39,334 nucleotides of DNA from an uncultured Clostridia bacterium. Its GTDB lineage: Bacteria; Bacillota; Clostridia; Oscillospirales; Ruminococcaceae. The notes beneath the pieces were generated by a model, which saw only the letters and a list, made by a program, of their open reading frames with translations, was not told where the DNA came from and did not search any database. Every line of letters starts with the position of its first letter. The stretch's first letter is position 1. The position numbers and the translations under genes were made by a program. The stretch spans positions 1 through 39,334 of the forward strand of contig CANQFZ010000017.1 of NCBI GenBank assembly GCA_947600065.1. Reading direction: 5' to 3'. Below, in pieces: positions 22,201 through 30,661 of the stretch.

Positions 22201-22644
22201 ATGAACCAGATAATGTTTTTCGTTTTGCCGCTTATAGCCGTGGCGCTCGTTATGTCGCCCGTATTCGTTGCGCTCTACAGAAAGAGCAAGGGCAAAAAGG
22301 TAAACGCAAAGCGCGCCGTTATAACAAACATCGCTTCGTTTTTCGGAGTTTTGCTTATGACAACGCTCCTGCCCTTTACGGGAGCGTTCGCCGCGACCGC
22401 TGACGCAGCCGCAAACGCCGCGGGAGCCTTTACCGATTCGGGAATTAAATACCTCGCCGCAGCTCTTTCTACGGGCGTAGGCTCGATCGCCGCAGGAATA
22501 GCCGTAGGCGCGGCAGCTCCCGCCGCTATCGGAGCAATTTCCGAAAACGAAAAGGTGTTCTCAAAGGCGCTTATTTTCGTTGCGCTCGGCGAGGGCGTAG
22601 CTATCTACGGTCTGCTTATTTCGATACTTATTCTGTTCGGCTGA
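22201..22644 (+). CDS. ntpK: V/A-type ATPase rotor ring subunit K (c-type)
   Basis: This 147-residue membrane protein has four predicted helices. The second hairpin has the Gly/Ala-rich rotor sequence (AAALSTGVGSIAAGIAVGAA) and the ion-binding Glu131 in LGEGVAIYGLLI. The first hairpin (residues about 4-65) lacks the Gly pattern and has no acidic residue; its loop is basic (YRKSKGKKVNAKR). So each polypeptide would carry one ion site. No Gln is seen in helix 3 at the place where sodium-type rings have one, which mildly favours protons; this is uncertain. A GGAGG site precedes the ATG. Confidence 0.93.
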   Translation: MNQIMFFVLPLIAVALVMSPVFVALYRKSKGKKVNAKRAVITNIASFFGVLLMTTLLPFTGAFAATADAAANAAGAFTDSGIKYLAAALSTGVGSIAAGIAVGAAAPAAIGAISENEKVFSKALIFVALGEGVAIYGLLISILILFG

Positions 22645-22674
22645 TAAACTGAAAACGGAGATAAGTAAAAGGCT

Positions 22675-22983
22675 ATGAAGTTTTTTCTTATAAGCGACAA
22701 CATCGACACGCGAATGGGAATGAGGATAGCGGGCATTGAGGGCGTTGTGGTGCATACGACGGAGGACGTTTCAAAGGCTCTCGACGACGCAATAAACGAC
22801 AGCGAAATTGCGGTCGTTCTGATAACGGAGATATGCTCGAAGCTGTGCCATGACAAAATTTATGACATAAAGCTCAATCTTCGCCGTCCGCTTATTGTCG
22901 AAATTCCCGACAGACACGGCTCAAAGGGGATAACCGAATCTTTGAGCCGTTATGTAGAGGAATCGATCGGTATAAAACTTTAA
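22675..22983 (+). CDS. ntpF: V/A-type ATPase subunit F
   Basis: This 102-residue protein is the small Rossmann-like central-stalk subunit (ATP-synt_F family; named NtpG in Enterococcus). It starts MKFFLISDNIDTRMGMRIAG, the usual conserved opening with strand 1 and a glycine turn, followed by IAVVLITEIC and PLIVEIPDRHGSKG, the conserved P-x-I/V-E-I-P. It binds subunit D and regulates ATP hydrolysis in characterised enzymes. The ribosome site is weak (AAAAGG close to the ATG, GGAG further up), so translation may be coupled to the K gene. Confidence 0.93.
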   Translation: MKFFLISDNIDTRMGMRIAGIEGVVVHTTEDVSKALDDAINDSEIAVVLITEICSKLCHDKIYDIKLNLRRPLIVEIPDRHGSKGITESLSRYVEESIGIKL

Positions 22984-23007
22984 ATTATTTTCTATAGGAG
23001 ATTTTCT

Positions 23008-23592
23008 ATGGATTTAGACGAAATAAACCGCTCGAAAATGAAAATGTTTTCGGACAGCATAAACGAGCAAGCCGAAAGAGAAATAGCCGAAACTGCCGAG
23101 ATAATACGCGAGCGGAAAAACGCCACGGGCATTGAAAAAGAAGAAGCCGCCGCACGGCTTGAACTTTCACAGCTCCGCCACGAACAAGCCGTATTTGAAC
23201 AGCGCTATAAAAAGGAAATGTCAAGGTGCGACTTTGAAACGGTAAAGGCAGTAAGGATTTACAGAAAAGAGCTTGTCGACGGATTTTTCGACGAGATAAA
23301 ACAGGAGCTTTCGGCTTTTGCAAAGAGCGAAAAATACGCCGATTATCTCAGACGTTCGCTTGAAAAAGCGAAAAACGCCCTCGGCGAAAACTGCGTTATT
23401 GTCTGCGCGCCGAAGGACGTTGAAAAGGTGGAAAAGCTCTGTAAAAACGAGGTGCGCTCGGACAACTCGATATTGCTCGGCGGGATAAGCGCGGCAAACG
23501 AGGAAAACGGTCTGTTCTGCGACTTTACGCTCGACAAGGCGCTCACCGACGAAAAGAGCGCGTTTTCCGACAAAAAAGAATTAAGATTGTGA
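23008..23592 (+). CDS. ntpE: V/A-type ATPase peripheral stalk subunit E
   Basis: This 194-residue protein has a long N-terminal coiled coil (residues about 1-100, rich in Glu/Arg/Lys) and a C-terminal alpha/beta head (DYLRRSLEKAKNALGENCVI; VCAPKDVEKVEKL; GGISAANEENGLFCDFTLDK). The GGI.....G....D.T motif is the family hallmark. It pairs with the G/H subunit to form the outer stalk that attaches to subunit B. AGGAG lies 8 bases upstream of the ATG. Confidence 0.92.
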   Translation: MDLDEINRSKMKMFSDSINEQAEREIAETAEIIRERKNATGIEKEEAAARLELSQLRHEQAVFEQRYKKEMSRCDFETVKAVRIYRKELVDGFFDEIKQELSAFAKSEKYADYLRRSLEKAKNALGENCVIVCAPKDVEKVEKLCKNEVRSDNSILLGGISAANEENGLFCDFTLDKALTDEKSAFSDKKELRL

Positions 23593-23596
23593 GCGG

Positions 23597-25354
23597 GTGA
23601 ATTTTTTGAACACGATTTATTCAATAAACGGACCTGTCGTAAAGTCCGCCTGCACAAAGGATTTTTCGATGCTCGAAATGGTGCTTGTGGGGGATAGGCG
23701 GCTTATCGGCGAGGTCATAGGCATAACCGATGAGCTTACGACCATTCAGGTCTACGAGGAAACGGCGGGGCTTAAAGTCGGAGAGCCTATTATAGGCACG
23801 GGCGCGCCCGTCTGCGCGAACTTAGGACCCGGGATAATCTCAAACATCTTTGACGGCATTGAGCGCCCGCTTAGGGATATGACAAAGCTGACGGGGGCGT
23901 TTGTAACCGAGGGGAGCGGGCTTTTCTCGCTCGACACCGAGCGGGAATTTGACGTTGCTATAACCGTAAAGGTCGGCGACAAATTAAAAGGCGGCGACAT
24001 CTATTGTACTGCGCCCGAAACTCCGCTTATTACTCACAAATGCATGATACCGCCCGACATGAGCGGCGAGGTCGTATATGCCGCAAGAAACGGGAAGTAT
24101 AAGGTAAACGACATTGTACTTAAACTGAAGCTTGAAAACGGCGATATAAAACAGCTTTCGCTCGTGCAGAAGTGGCCGATAAAAAGACCTCGTCCGATTA
24201 AGAAACATCTCCGCGCGACAGTGCCGCTGATAACGGGACAGCGCGTTATCGACACCATAATCCCCATAGCAAAGGGCGGAACGGCGGCTATTCCCGGCGG
24301 ATTCGGCACGGGAAAGACCATGACCCAGCACCAGCTCGCGAAATGGTGCGACGCGGACATTATCGTTTATATCGGCTGCGGAGAGCGCGGAAACGAGATG
24401 ACGCAGGTTCTCGAAGAATTTGCGGAGCTTACCGACCCGAAATCGGGCAGACCGCTCACCGACAGAACGGTCCTTATCGCAAACACCTCGAATATGCCCG
24501 TTGCGGCGCGCGAAGCGTCTATTTATACGGGAATAACCCTAGCCGAGTATTATCGCGATATGGGTTATCACATAGCGATAATGGCGGACTCAACCTCGCG
24601 CTGGGCTGAGGCGCTGCGCGAAATATCGGGCAGACTTGAAGAAATGCCCGCGGAAGAGGGCTTTCCCGCTTATCTCCCGTCTAGGCTCGCGGAGTTTTAC
24701 GAGCGCGCGGGTTATGTCGAAACATTAAACGGCAAAGAAGGCTCGGTTACGATTATAGGCGCGGTATCTCCCCAAGGGTCGGACTTTTCGGAGCCCGTAA
24801 CGCAGAACACAAAGCGCTTTGTAAGGTGCTTCTGGGCGCTGGATAAGTCGCTCGCTTATGCCAGACACTACCCCGCAATCGACTGGAACAGCAGTTATTC
24901 GGAATATGCCGAGGAGCTGGCGGATTATTTCAATTCCGTAAGTCCCGATTTTACGGAATTAAGGCACGAGCTTTCGTATATACTCAGCGAAGAAAACAAG
25001 CTAATGGAGATAGTAAAGCTCATTGGCGCGGACGTTCTCCCCGACGACCAGAAATTGACAATTGAAACAGCAAGAATTGTGCGTGTGGGTTTTTTACAGC
25101 AGAATGCCTATCACAAGGACGACACCTATGTTCCGCTTGAAAAGCAAAGACTGATGATGAAAGTAATCGTTGACCTTTACAAAAAGGCGCTTTCGGCGAT
25201 AAGGGCGGGAGTTCCGCTTTCGGACATAAAAGCGCTCGGGCTTTTTGATAAGGCGGTAAAGATGAAATACGATATCCCGAACGATAAGCTGTCGATGTTT
25301 GACGATTATTTCAAAGAAATAGAAGAAAAAATTGACGCTCTTTCAATTTCTTAA
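23597..25354 (+). CDS. ntpA: V/A-type ATPase catalytic subunit A
   Basis: This protein of about 585 residues is the catalytic ATP-hydrolysing (or synthesising) subunit. The P-loop is [17 protein letters not shown], followed by [11 protein letters not shown] with the catalytic Glu, and [20 protein letters not shown]. It has the usual N-terminal barrel ([39 protein letters not shown]) and the A-subunit insertion. Start choice: GTG at 23597 lacks a good ribosome site, while TTG at 23606 has GGGTGA 5 bases upstream and gives a N-terminus ([10 protein letters not shown]) nearer in length to known A subunits, so the true start may be 23606. The next gene follows after 11 bases. Confidence 0.96.
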   Translation: MNFLNTIYSINGPVVKSACTKDFSMLEMVLVGDRRLIGEVIGITDELTTIQVYEETAGLKVGEPIIGTGAPVCANLGPGIISNIFDGIERPLRDMTKLTGAFVTEGSGLFSLDTEREFDVAITVKVGDKLKGGDIYCTAPETPLITHKCMIPPDMSGEVVYAARNGKYKVNDIVLKLKLENGDIKQLSLVQKWPIKRPRPIKKHLRATVPLITGQRVIDTIIPIAKGGTAAIPGGFGTGKTMTQHQLAKWCDADIIVYIGCGERGNEMTQVLEEFAELTDPKSGRPLTDRTVLIANTSNMPVAAREASIYTGITLAEYYRDMGYHIAIMADSTSRWAEALREISGRLEEMPAEEGFPAYLPSRLAEFYERAGYVETLNGKEGSVTIIGAVSPQGSDFSEPVTQNTKRFVRCFWALDKSLAYARHYPAIDWNSSYSEYAEELADYFNSVSPDFTELRHELSYILSEENKLMEIVKLIGADVLPDDQKLTIETARIVRVGFLQQNAYHKDDTYVPLEKQRLMMKVIVDLYKKALSAIRAGVPLSDIKALGLFDKAVKMKYDIPNDKLSMFDDYFKEIEEKIDALSIS

Positions 25355-25365
25355 ACGAGGTAGAT

Positions 25366-26766
25366 ATGAATGATATTCAACATATAGGTCTTACGGACAT
25401 AAACGGTCCGCTCATTGCGCTGGAGGGAGTAAAGGGCGCGGCATTTGACGAGATAGCAAGAATACGCCTTGAGGACGGCTCGGAGCGTATAGGGAGAGTT
25501 GTCGAGCTTGAGGGCGACAAGGTAATGCTCCAGGTCTTTGAGGGCACGCGCGGCATCTCGCTTAAAAACACGCGCACTACCTTTACGGGAAAGCCCCTCG
25601 AAATCCCGCTCTCTACCGAGATACTCGGAAGAATTTTCAGCGGCGCGGGAAAGCCTATTGACGGTCTTGGCGACGTGTTCCCCGAAAAAATGGGAAATAT
25701 AAACGGGCGGGCGTTAAATCCCGTTGCGCGGCAATATCCGCGAAATTATATCCATACGGGAATTTCGTCCATAGACGCGCTTATGACGCTTATCAGAGGG
25801 CAAAAGCTCCCGATATTCTCGGGTTCGGGTCTGTCGCACAACAAGCTCGCCGTTCAAATAGCGCGCCAGGCGAAGATAACGGGCGAGGAAAACGCCGACT
25901 TTGCTATTGTTTTTGCGGCAATGGGCGTTCAGAACGACGTTGCGGATTATTTCCGACGTTCGTTTGAGGATACAGGCGCAATTGAAAGAGTGTGCATGTT
26001 TTTAAACCTGTCGAACGATCCTATTATTGAAAGGCTTTTAACGCCGCTTTGCGCGCTGACTGCGGCGGAATATCTGGCGTTTGAAAAGAATATGCATATA
26101 CTTGTAATAATGACCGATATGACGAGCTATGCCGAGGCACTGCGCGAATTTTCTTCTTCAAAGGGCGAGATACCGGGAAGAAAAGGTTATCCCGGCTATC
26201 TTTATTCAAATCTTGCGTCAATTTACGAGCGCGCGGGGATAATAGAGGGAAGCACGGGAAGCGTAACGCAGATACCTATTCTAACCATGCCAAACGACGA
26301 CATAACCCACCCCATCCCCGACCTCACGGCATATATAACCGAAGGGCAGATCGTTTTTGACCGAGAGCTTGACCAGATGGGAATTTACCCCGGAGTTTCG
26401 GTATTGCTCTCGCTTTCGAGACTTATGAAAGACGGCATAGGAGAGGGCTTTACGCGCGCCGACCATTCGGCGGTATCAAACCAGCTTTTTGCTTCATATG
26501 CGAAAGTTCAGGAAGCGAGAAGCCTTGCGTCGGTTATAGGCGAAGAAGAGCTGTCAAAGACGGATCGTGCATACATGGCGTTCGGCGAGCTTTTTGAAAG
26601 GCACTTTTTAAACCAAGGATTTGACGAAAACAGGTCAATTGACGAAACGCTTGATTTGGGCTGGGATCTGCTTTGCACGCTCCCTAGGTCGGAGCTTGAC
26701 AGAATAGACGAGAAATTGCTTGACGAGCAGTATAACGAACAGCGCGGAAATAAATTCAGACTGTAG
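25366..26766 (+). CDS. ntpB: V/A-type ATPase regulatory subunit B
   Basis: This 466-residue protein is homologous to A but lacks a P-loop. At the corresponding site it reads [19 protein letters not shown]. Other hallmarks are [20 protein letters not shown] and [20 protein letters not shown]. It alternates with A in the hexameric head and contributes to the nucleotide sites. The last codons and stop lie within a 13-base inverted repeat arm (26755-26767) matched at 26875-26887. GAGG precedes the ATG. Confidence 0.96.
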   Translation: MNDIQHIGLTDINGPLIALEGVKGAAFDEIARIRLEDGSERIGRVVELEGDKVMLQVFEGTRGISLKNTRTTFTGKPLEIPLSTEILGRIFSGAGKPIDGLGDVFPEKMGNINGRALNPVARQYPRNYIHTGISSIDALMTLIRGQKLPIFSGSGLSHNKLAVQIARQAKITGEENADFAIVFAAMGVQNDVADYFRRSFEDTGAIERVCMFLNLSNDPIIERLLTPLCALTAAEYLAFEKNMHILVIMTDMTSYAEALREFSSSKGEIPGRKGYPGYLYSNLASIYERAGIIEGSTGSVTQIPILTMPNDDITHPIPDLTAYITEGQIVFDRELDQMGIYPGVSVLLSLSRLMKDGIGEGFTRADHSAVSNQLFASYAKVQEARSLASVIGEEELSKTDRAYMAFGELFERHFLNQGFDENRSIDETLDLGWDLLCTLPRSELDRIDEKLLDEQYNEQRGNKFRL

Positions 26767-26887
26767 ATAAAACCGCATCTACGTCGTCAACACCCCTGCG
26801 GCAGGCACAAAGCCTAGCCGCAGGGATGTTTCAGCGTTTTGCGCGAAACGCATAATGCGGTATCTGCGGCTTTCTCTACAGTCTGAA
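26755..26887 (+). repeat. Multi-stem palindromic element between ntpB and ntpD
   Basis: The outer arms TTCAGACTGTAGA (26755-26767) and TCTACAGTCTGAA (26875-26887) match over 13 bases. Within them ACCGCAT (26772-26778) pairs with ATGCGGT (26855-26861), enclosing two hairpins: CCCTGCGGC..GCCGCAGGG with an inner AGGC/GCCT, and GCGTTT..AAACGC. The left arm includes the end of ntpB and its stop codon. It is not recognised as a known riboswitch or as one of the other repeats in this window. Confidence 0.75.
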
Positions 26888-26928
26888 GATTGATTATCTG
26901 ATATTTAAATATAACAGGGGGTGAGCTT

Positions 26929-27543
26929 GTGGCGGAGCAATTGTTTGCGACAAAGGGAAATCTTATAAAAGTAAGGCGCTCGCTAAAGCAAGCGCAGCTG
27001 GGATACGACCTTATGGACAGGAAACGGAGCGTGCTTGTCCGCGAAATGATGTCGCACATAGACGAAGCGAGGGAGCTGCGCGATGAGATAGACACGACGT
27101 ATTCCGAAGCCTACCGCGCTCTTGAATACGCTAATATGACGCTCGGAGTTGTAAGCACGATAGCGAAGACGTTTCCTATAGAAAACTCGCTGAAGCTGTC
27201 GGTGCGCTCGGTTATGAGCGTTGAACTTCCGAAGCTTACCGCTGAACTTTCGCCGTCCGACAGACCGACATATCCCATGACGCTGACAAGCTCGGCGTTT
27301 GACGAGGCGTATATAAAATTCAATCGAGCGAAGGAGATAACCGTTCGGCTTGCCGAAACGGAGAACAGCATTTACCGCCTTGCGGAAGCGATAAAGAAAA
27401 CGCAGAAGCGTGCGAACGCTCTTAAAAACATAATGATCCCGCGCTTTCAGCAGCAGTTGAAGTTTATTTCAAGCGCGCTGGACGAAAAGGAGCGCGAGGA
27501 GTTTTCACGGCAGAAAGTCATAAAACGAAGGAAAATGAAGTAA
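26929..27543 (+). CDS. ntpD: V/A-type ATPase central stalk subunit D
   Basis: This 204-residue protein is the rotor shaft, with two long helices and a shorter middle. Typical segments are FATKGNLIKVRRSLKQAQLG near the start and RRVNALEN-like KRANALKNIMIPRFQQQLKF near the end, the subunit D signature. The start is GTG at 26929, with GGGGGTGA 5 bases upstream. It is separated from ntpB by 162 bases of structured non-coding sequence, where V-ATPase operons usually have little or no gap, and it closes the operon. Confidence 0.94.
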   Translation: MAEQLFATKGNLIKVRRSLKQAQLGYDLMDRKRSVLVREMMSHIDEARELRDEIDTTYSEAYRALEYANMTLGVVSTIAKTFPIENSLKLSVRSVMSVELPKLTAELSPSDRPTYPMTLTSSAFDEAYIKFNRAKEITVRLAETENSIYRLAEAIKKTQKRANALKNIMIPRFQQQLKFISSALDEKEREEFSRQKVIKRRKMK

Positions 27544-27545
27544 GC

Positions 27546-27745
27546 AAGGGGGAAAACCTTTTGAAAAAGGTTTTCCCCCTTGAACCCTCTTTCCAAAACT
27601 TTTATGCGCCGCCGCTGACGCGGCGAACGAAAACCGAACAGCTTTTCTTTACAACTCTAACCATCTTTTTACGTCATATTCAGCGAACAACCATTCCACC
27701 TTTACTGAATACTGTACCCTGTTTACTGTCAACTGCCAACAGCGG
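27546..27745 (+). repeat. Terminator and repeat fragments after the V-ATPase operon
   Basis: AAGGGGGAAAACCTTTT (from 27546) pairs with AAAAAGGTTTTCCCCCTT just after the ntpD stop; this is palindrome D of the composite repeat in another compensated form, and should end the operon transcript. It is followed by CTTTCCAAAACTTTTATGCG, GCGCCGCCGCTG, and a CTGTACA-type fragment (ACTGAATACTGTACC, CTGTTTACTGTCAACTG) at about 27705-27740. Confidence 0.75.
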
Positions 27746-27752
27746 GTGCAGG

Positions 27753-27910
27753 GCGCGCAGCGCCCTGCAATTTTCCCCCTTCCCCATCGGGGAAGGGGGT
27801 CAGGGGGTTAGGGCGAGTGAGCGTTTATTTAGAGAAATAATGTTTGAAAAGAACCACAAATAGGTTTTTATACAAGCTGAGGCTAGAGTTTAAAACCCTA
27901 GCCTCCAAGT
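27753..27910. repeat. G-rich tract with quadruplex potential and flanking repeat modules
   Basis: GCAGGGCGC/GCGCCCTGC hairpin first, then CCCCCTTCCCC pairing with GGGGAAGGGGG (27776-27797). The G-rich arm continues as four G runs (4, 5, 5, 3) spaced by AA, TCA and TTA (27789-27813). The module AGGGCGAGTGAGCGTTTATT follows, then GAGGCTAG (27879-27886) pairing with CTAGCCTC (27898-27905). The same order recurs at 2.1, 33.05 (inverted) and 39.1 kb. It lies between convergent genes. Confidence 0.75.
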
Positions 27911-27912
27911 CT

Positions 27913-28857
27913 CTAGATGTGCATTCTTTTTACTATCTTAAACGCGAGTTCGCGTTCGGCAATAAGCGGCTTATTATGCGCAAAGAACACTATCCCGTCT
28001 ACGGGCGCGGTTATCTCGCCGATAAGCTCTCCGTCATAAGGGTGGTATATCTGCGCTAAAACATCGCCCTTTGCCGCTTCTGCTCCTATCTCGCAGACTA
28101 TTCGATATATCCCCGCCGACGGGCTGCGAACGTTCATCATATCGTCCTCGTTTATCGTTATACCCATTGAACCGCCGAGACATTTGTACTTTATCATTCC
28201 CATTCTCGACAAAAATCTTAAAACCGAGGACACACCTACACTCGCCGATTCTTCATCTATCTGCTCTTTGGTTTCGGTGTATACGGAAAATGCACTCGTT
28301 CCCGAGAGCTGGAGATTGTAATTAAGCGTTGTTCTGTCGAGCGGCGTGGGATTTCTGAGTATAACAAACGGAAGCCCGAAAAGGTTTGCGAGAGAGGTGT
28401 TTTCTTTTCCCGTTTCCATCATTCTCACATGCGGCACAAACAACCCCGAAATGTAAAACGACGCAAACTGAACGCAATATTTATAATTCTTTATCTCACG
28501 GAAAACTCCCGCGGCAATACGCTCGGTCGTTTCGCCGTTTTCATCTCCGGGAAACATTCGGTTTATGTCGGTATTGTCAAGACACCAGAAACGGCGGTTT
28601 GCGTTTATGCCGTAGTTATTTACACAGGGGATTATCAAAATCTCCCTGTCGTGGGCAATATCGCCCTGCTTTTCAAGCCTTGTGAGTATCTTCACAAGCT
28701 TTCCGCACATATACAGCTGCTGAATTTCATCTCCGCGGAGCGCGCCGATTATACAGCAGCTTTTTTCGCCCTTTCCGAATTTATAGCCCTTTACGCAAAA
28801 ATCGCCGCGGTATAATCCCGTAAGGCTGTATATTATCTCTTCTTTCAATGACTTCAC
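27913..28857 (-). CDS. AstE/aspartoacylase-like (M14-related) protein with altered metal site
   Basis: This protein of about 314 residues resembles succinylglutamate desuccinylase/aspartoacylase proteins, zinc amidohydrolases of the M14 group. Conserved parts include FGKGEKSCCIIGALRGDEIQ, NTDINRMFPGD, GETTERIA and QFASFYISGLFVPHVRMMET. The usual zinc motif GxHGDE reads ALRGDE here (His to Arg), and the second His region reads QFASF, so a normal zinc site looks lost. I recall a clostridial subfamily with the same change. The C-terminus (about 230-314) has a barrel-like domain (SPSAGIYRIVCEIGAEAAKG). The GTG start at 28857 avoids overlap; a TTG at 28914 would overlap the upstream gene by 14 bases. 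Confidence 0.78.
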   Translation of the reverse strand: MKSLKEEIIYSLTGLYRGDFCVKGYKFGKGEKSCCIIGALRGDEIQQLYMCGKLVKILTRLEKQGDIAHDREILIIPCVNNYGINANRRFWCLDNTDINRMFPGDENGETTERIAAGVFREIKNYKYCVQFASFYISGLFVPHVRMMETGKENTSLANLFGLPFVILRNPTPLDRTTLNYNLQLSGTSAFSVYTETKEQIDEESASVGVSSVLRFLSRMGMIKYKCLGGSMGITINEDDMMNVRSPSAGIYRIVCEIGAEAAKGDVLAQIYHPYDGELIGEITAPVDGIVFFAHNKPLIAERELAFKIVKRMHI

Positions 28858-28900
28858 ATTCTTTCCGAAAACATCAGAGTTAAAAACTTTTAGGCTGTAT

Positions 28901-30652
28901 TTACAGCTTGTCAATTATTTGTTCTACATAGTATCCGTCTGCCCTTACGCCGTCAATTGCGTTTATAAAATCGGAAAAGCGCGAATATCCGTAGTCCGTA
29001 AAATCAAAGCCCTCGAACTTCTTTTTAATCTGCGTGGACAATGATTTAATGCTCGGCTTTCCGCTTTTAGCGACAAAGTCGCGGACAAACTGTTCTATTT
29101 CTTCCGTGCGCGCAAGGAAAGCGTCTTCTATCCTGATATAGCTTCCGTCTATATCTATCCCCGCAACGGCGGTAACAAGCTGTTTGAGAGTAATTGCGCC
29201 GATGTCTTTGAGATAATTATCGCCGTATTTCTTTCTTAAAATCTTTCCCAGAACAGGCAGAGAAATGGTGTTTCCATGTCTTACGGTCTGAATTTGAATT
29301 TCGCGCTTCACGGTATTCAGATCCGTTTTTTCCGAAGCGTCTTTCTTTTCATACTTCTTATTATACTTCTTTTCGGGTTTTTCTTCCTGCTTGTCATTAA
29401 CAACACTTTCCGAAAGCGCAACGGAAGTATTCGTCCTGCAAAGTGCGCTCTGCTTGTCGAGGAATTTCGCAAAGGTTTTCGCTCCGAACCGCGTATAATC
29501 CACTTTTCCAAAAGAGCTTTCGACCTGCTTTTCGACAGCCGAGAGATTTTCCGAACCGTTTTTAACGGTTTTAAGATATGTTACGATTTTATCCGTTATC
29601 TCGCTTTCGTCAGGCAATCTTACTTCGGCATAAGCGGGCTTTGTTTCGGATTTTTGCTCTTGTTTTATCTCGGGATTTTGTTCTTGTTTTTGTTCAAGCT
29701 TTTGCTCGGGCTTCTGCTCTTGTTTTACTTCGGGCTTTTTTACGGGCTTCGGAGCATTTTCCGCAAGATAAACGGCAGTACTTTTGCGATATAGCGCGCT
29801 TTGTTTATCAAGGAACTTTGCGAAGCGCTTTGAGCCGAACCGCGAATAATCTATCTTTCCCAAAGTCGCGGTTACATATTGTTCGATCTTTGAGATGTCC
29901 TCGTGTCCGCCGTCCTTGCGTTTTAAGTAGCCGACAATAACGTCCGTTATCTCGCGGTCTGTCGGAAGGTTTTCGTTCTGCTTTATGGGCTTTTTCGGGG
30001 AATTTTTAAGCGTTACAAAAGTGTTGTTTCGGCGAAGCTCGGGGAAACTGTCTATAAAGTTTGAAAAACGATTAAAACCTATAGTGTCATAGTTTATGCT
30101 GCCGTATTTCGACGTAAGAAAAGCCTGTATTTTTAAAAGGTCGAGCCTTCCGTCATCGTTTTCGGAAACATAATCCAAAACGGCTTTTCTGAGCGTCTTT
30201 TCGTCATAGGTCATTGTCTGCTCAAATTCCTGATTAAGATATATAAACTTATGACAGCTCGATGTAAACGGAAGCGGAGTTTTAACTTCGCCTATCCCGA
30301 CGACAAACTTTCCCGCTTCGCGCAGTCTTATTGCAAGGCGCGTGAAATCGCTGTCGCTCGTAACAAGCACAAATCCCTCTACATTTCCCGTATAGAGGAT
30401 ATCCATAGCGTCGATTATCATAGAAAAGTCGGTAGCGTTTTTTCCCGTGATATACGTCGTCTGCTGTACGGGCATTATTGAGTTGTTGAGCGCGGGATAG
30501 TGCCAGCCGTTCGAGCCTTTTTCCCAGTCGCCGTAGATACGCTTATAGGTAAGCTCGCCGAATTTTGCCGCTTCGGAAAGGATAAACGGCGCGTATTTTG
30601 CCGAAACATTGTCGCTGTCGATAAGAAGCGCGAGCCTTTTCTGTTCTGTCAT
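28901..30652 (-). CDS. NYN-domain nuclease with about five LOTUS (OST-HTH) domains
   Basis: This 583-residue protein opens with a NYN/PIN-like nuclease domain (about 1-143): LALLIDSDN (Asp12), TDFSMIIDAMDIL (Asp81), LVTSDSDFTRLAIRLREAG (Asp100/102). Next come about five LOTUS/OST-HTH domains, each ending in a pattern like YSRFGSKRFAKFLDKQSALYR. They lie near 150-212, 230-300, 350-415, 440-510 and 510-580. A Gln/Glu/Lys-rich spacer separates the second and third. LOTUS domains bind RNA; some are reported to prefer G-rich or quadruplex RNA. It is probably a cytoplasmic RNase. It lies 9 bases downstream of thyA. AAGGAG precedes the ATG. Confidence 0.88.
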   Translation of the reverse strand: MTEQKRLALLIDSDNVSAKYAPFILSEAAKFGELTYKRIYGDWEKGSNGWHYPALNNSIMPVQQTTYITGKNATDFSMIIDAMDILYTGNVEGFVLVTSDSDFTRLAIRLREAGKFVVGIGEVKTPLPFTSSCHKFIYLNQEFEQTMTYDEKTLRKAVLDYVSENDDGRLDLLKIQAFLTSKYGSINYDTIGFNRFSNFIDSFPELRRNNTFVTLKNSPKKPIKQNENLPTDREITDVIVGYLKRKDGGHEDISKIEQYVTATLGKIDYSRFGSKRFAKFLDKQSALYRKSTAVYLAENAPKPVKKPEVKQEQKPEQKLEQKQEQNPEIKQEQKSETKPAYAEVRLPDESEITDKIVTYLKTVKNGSENLSAVEKQVESSFGKVDYTRFGAKTFAKFLDKQSALCRTNTSVALSESVVNDKQEEKPEKKYNKKYEKKDASEKTDLNTVKREIQIQTVRHGNTISLPVLGKILRKKYGDNYLKDIGAITLKQLVTAVAGIDIDGSYIRIEDAFLARTEEIEQFVRDFVAKSGKPSIKSLSTQIKKKFEGFDFTDYGYSRFSDFINAIDGVRADGYYVEQIIDKL

Positions 30653-30661
30653 AATTTCTCC

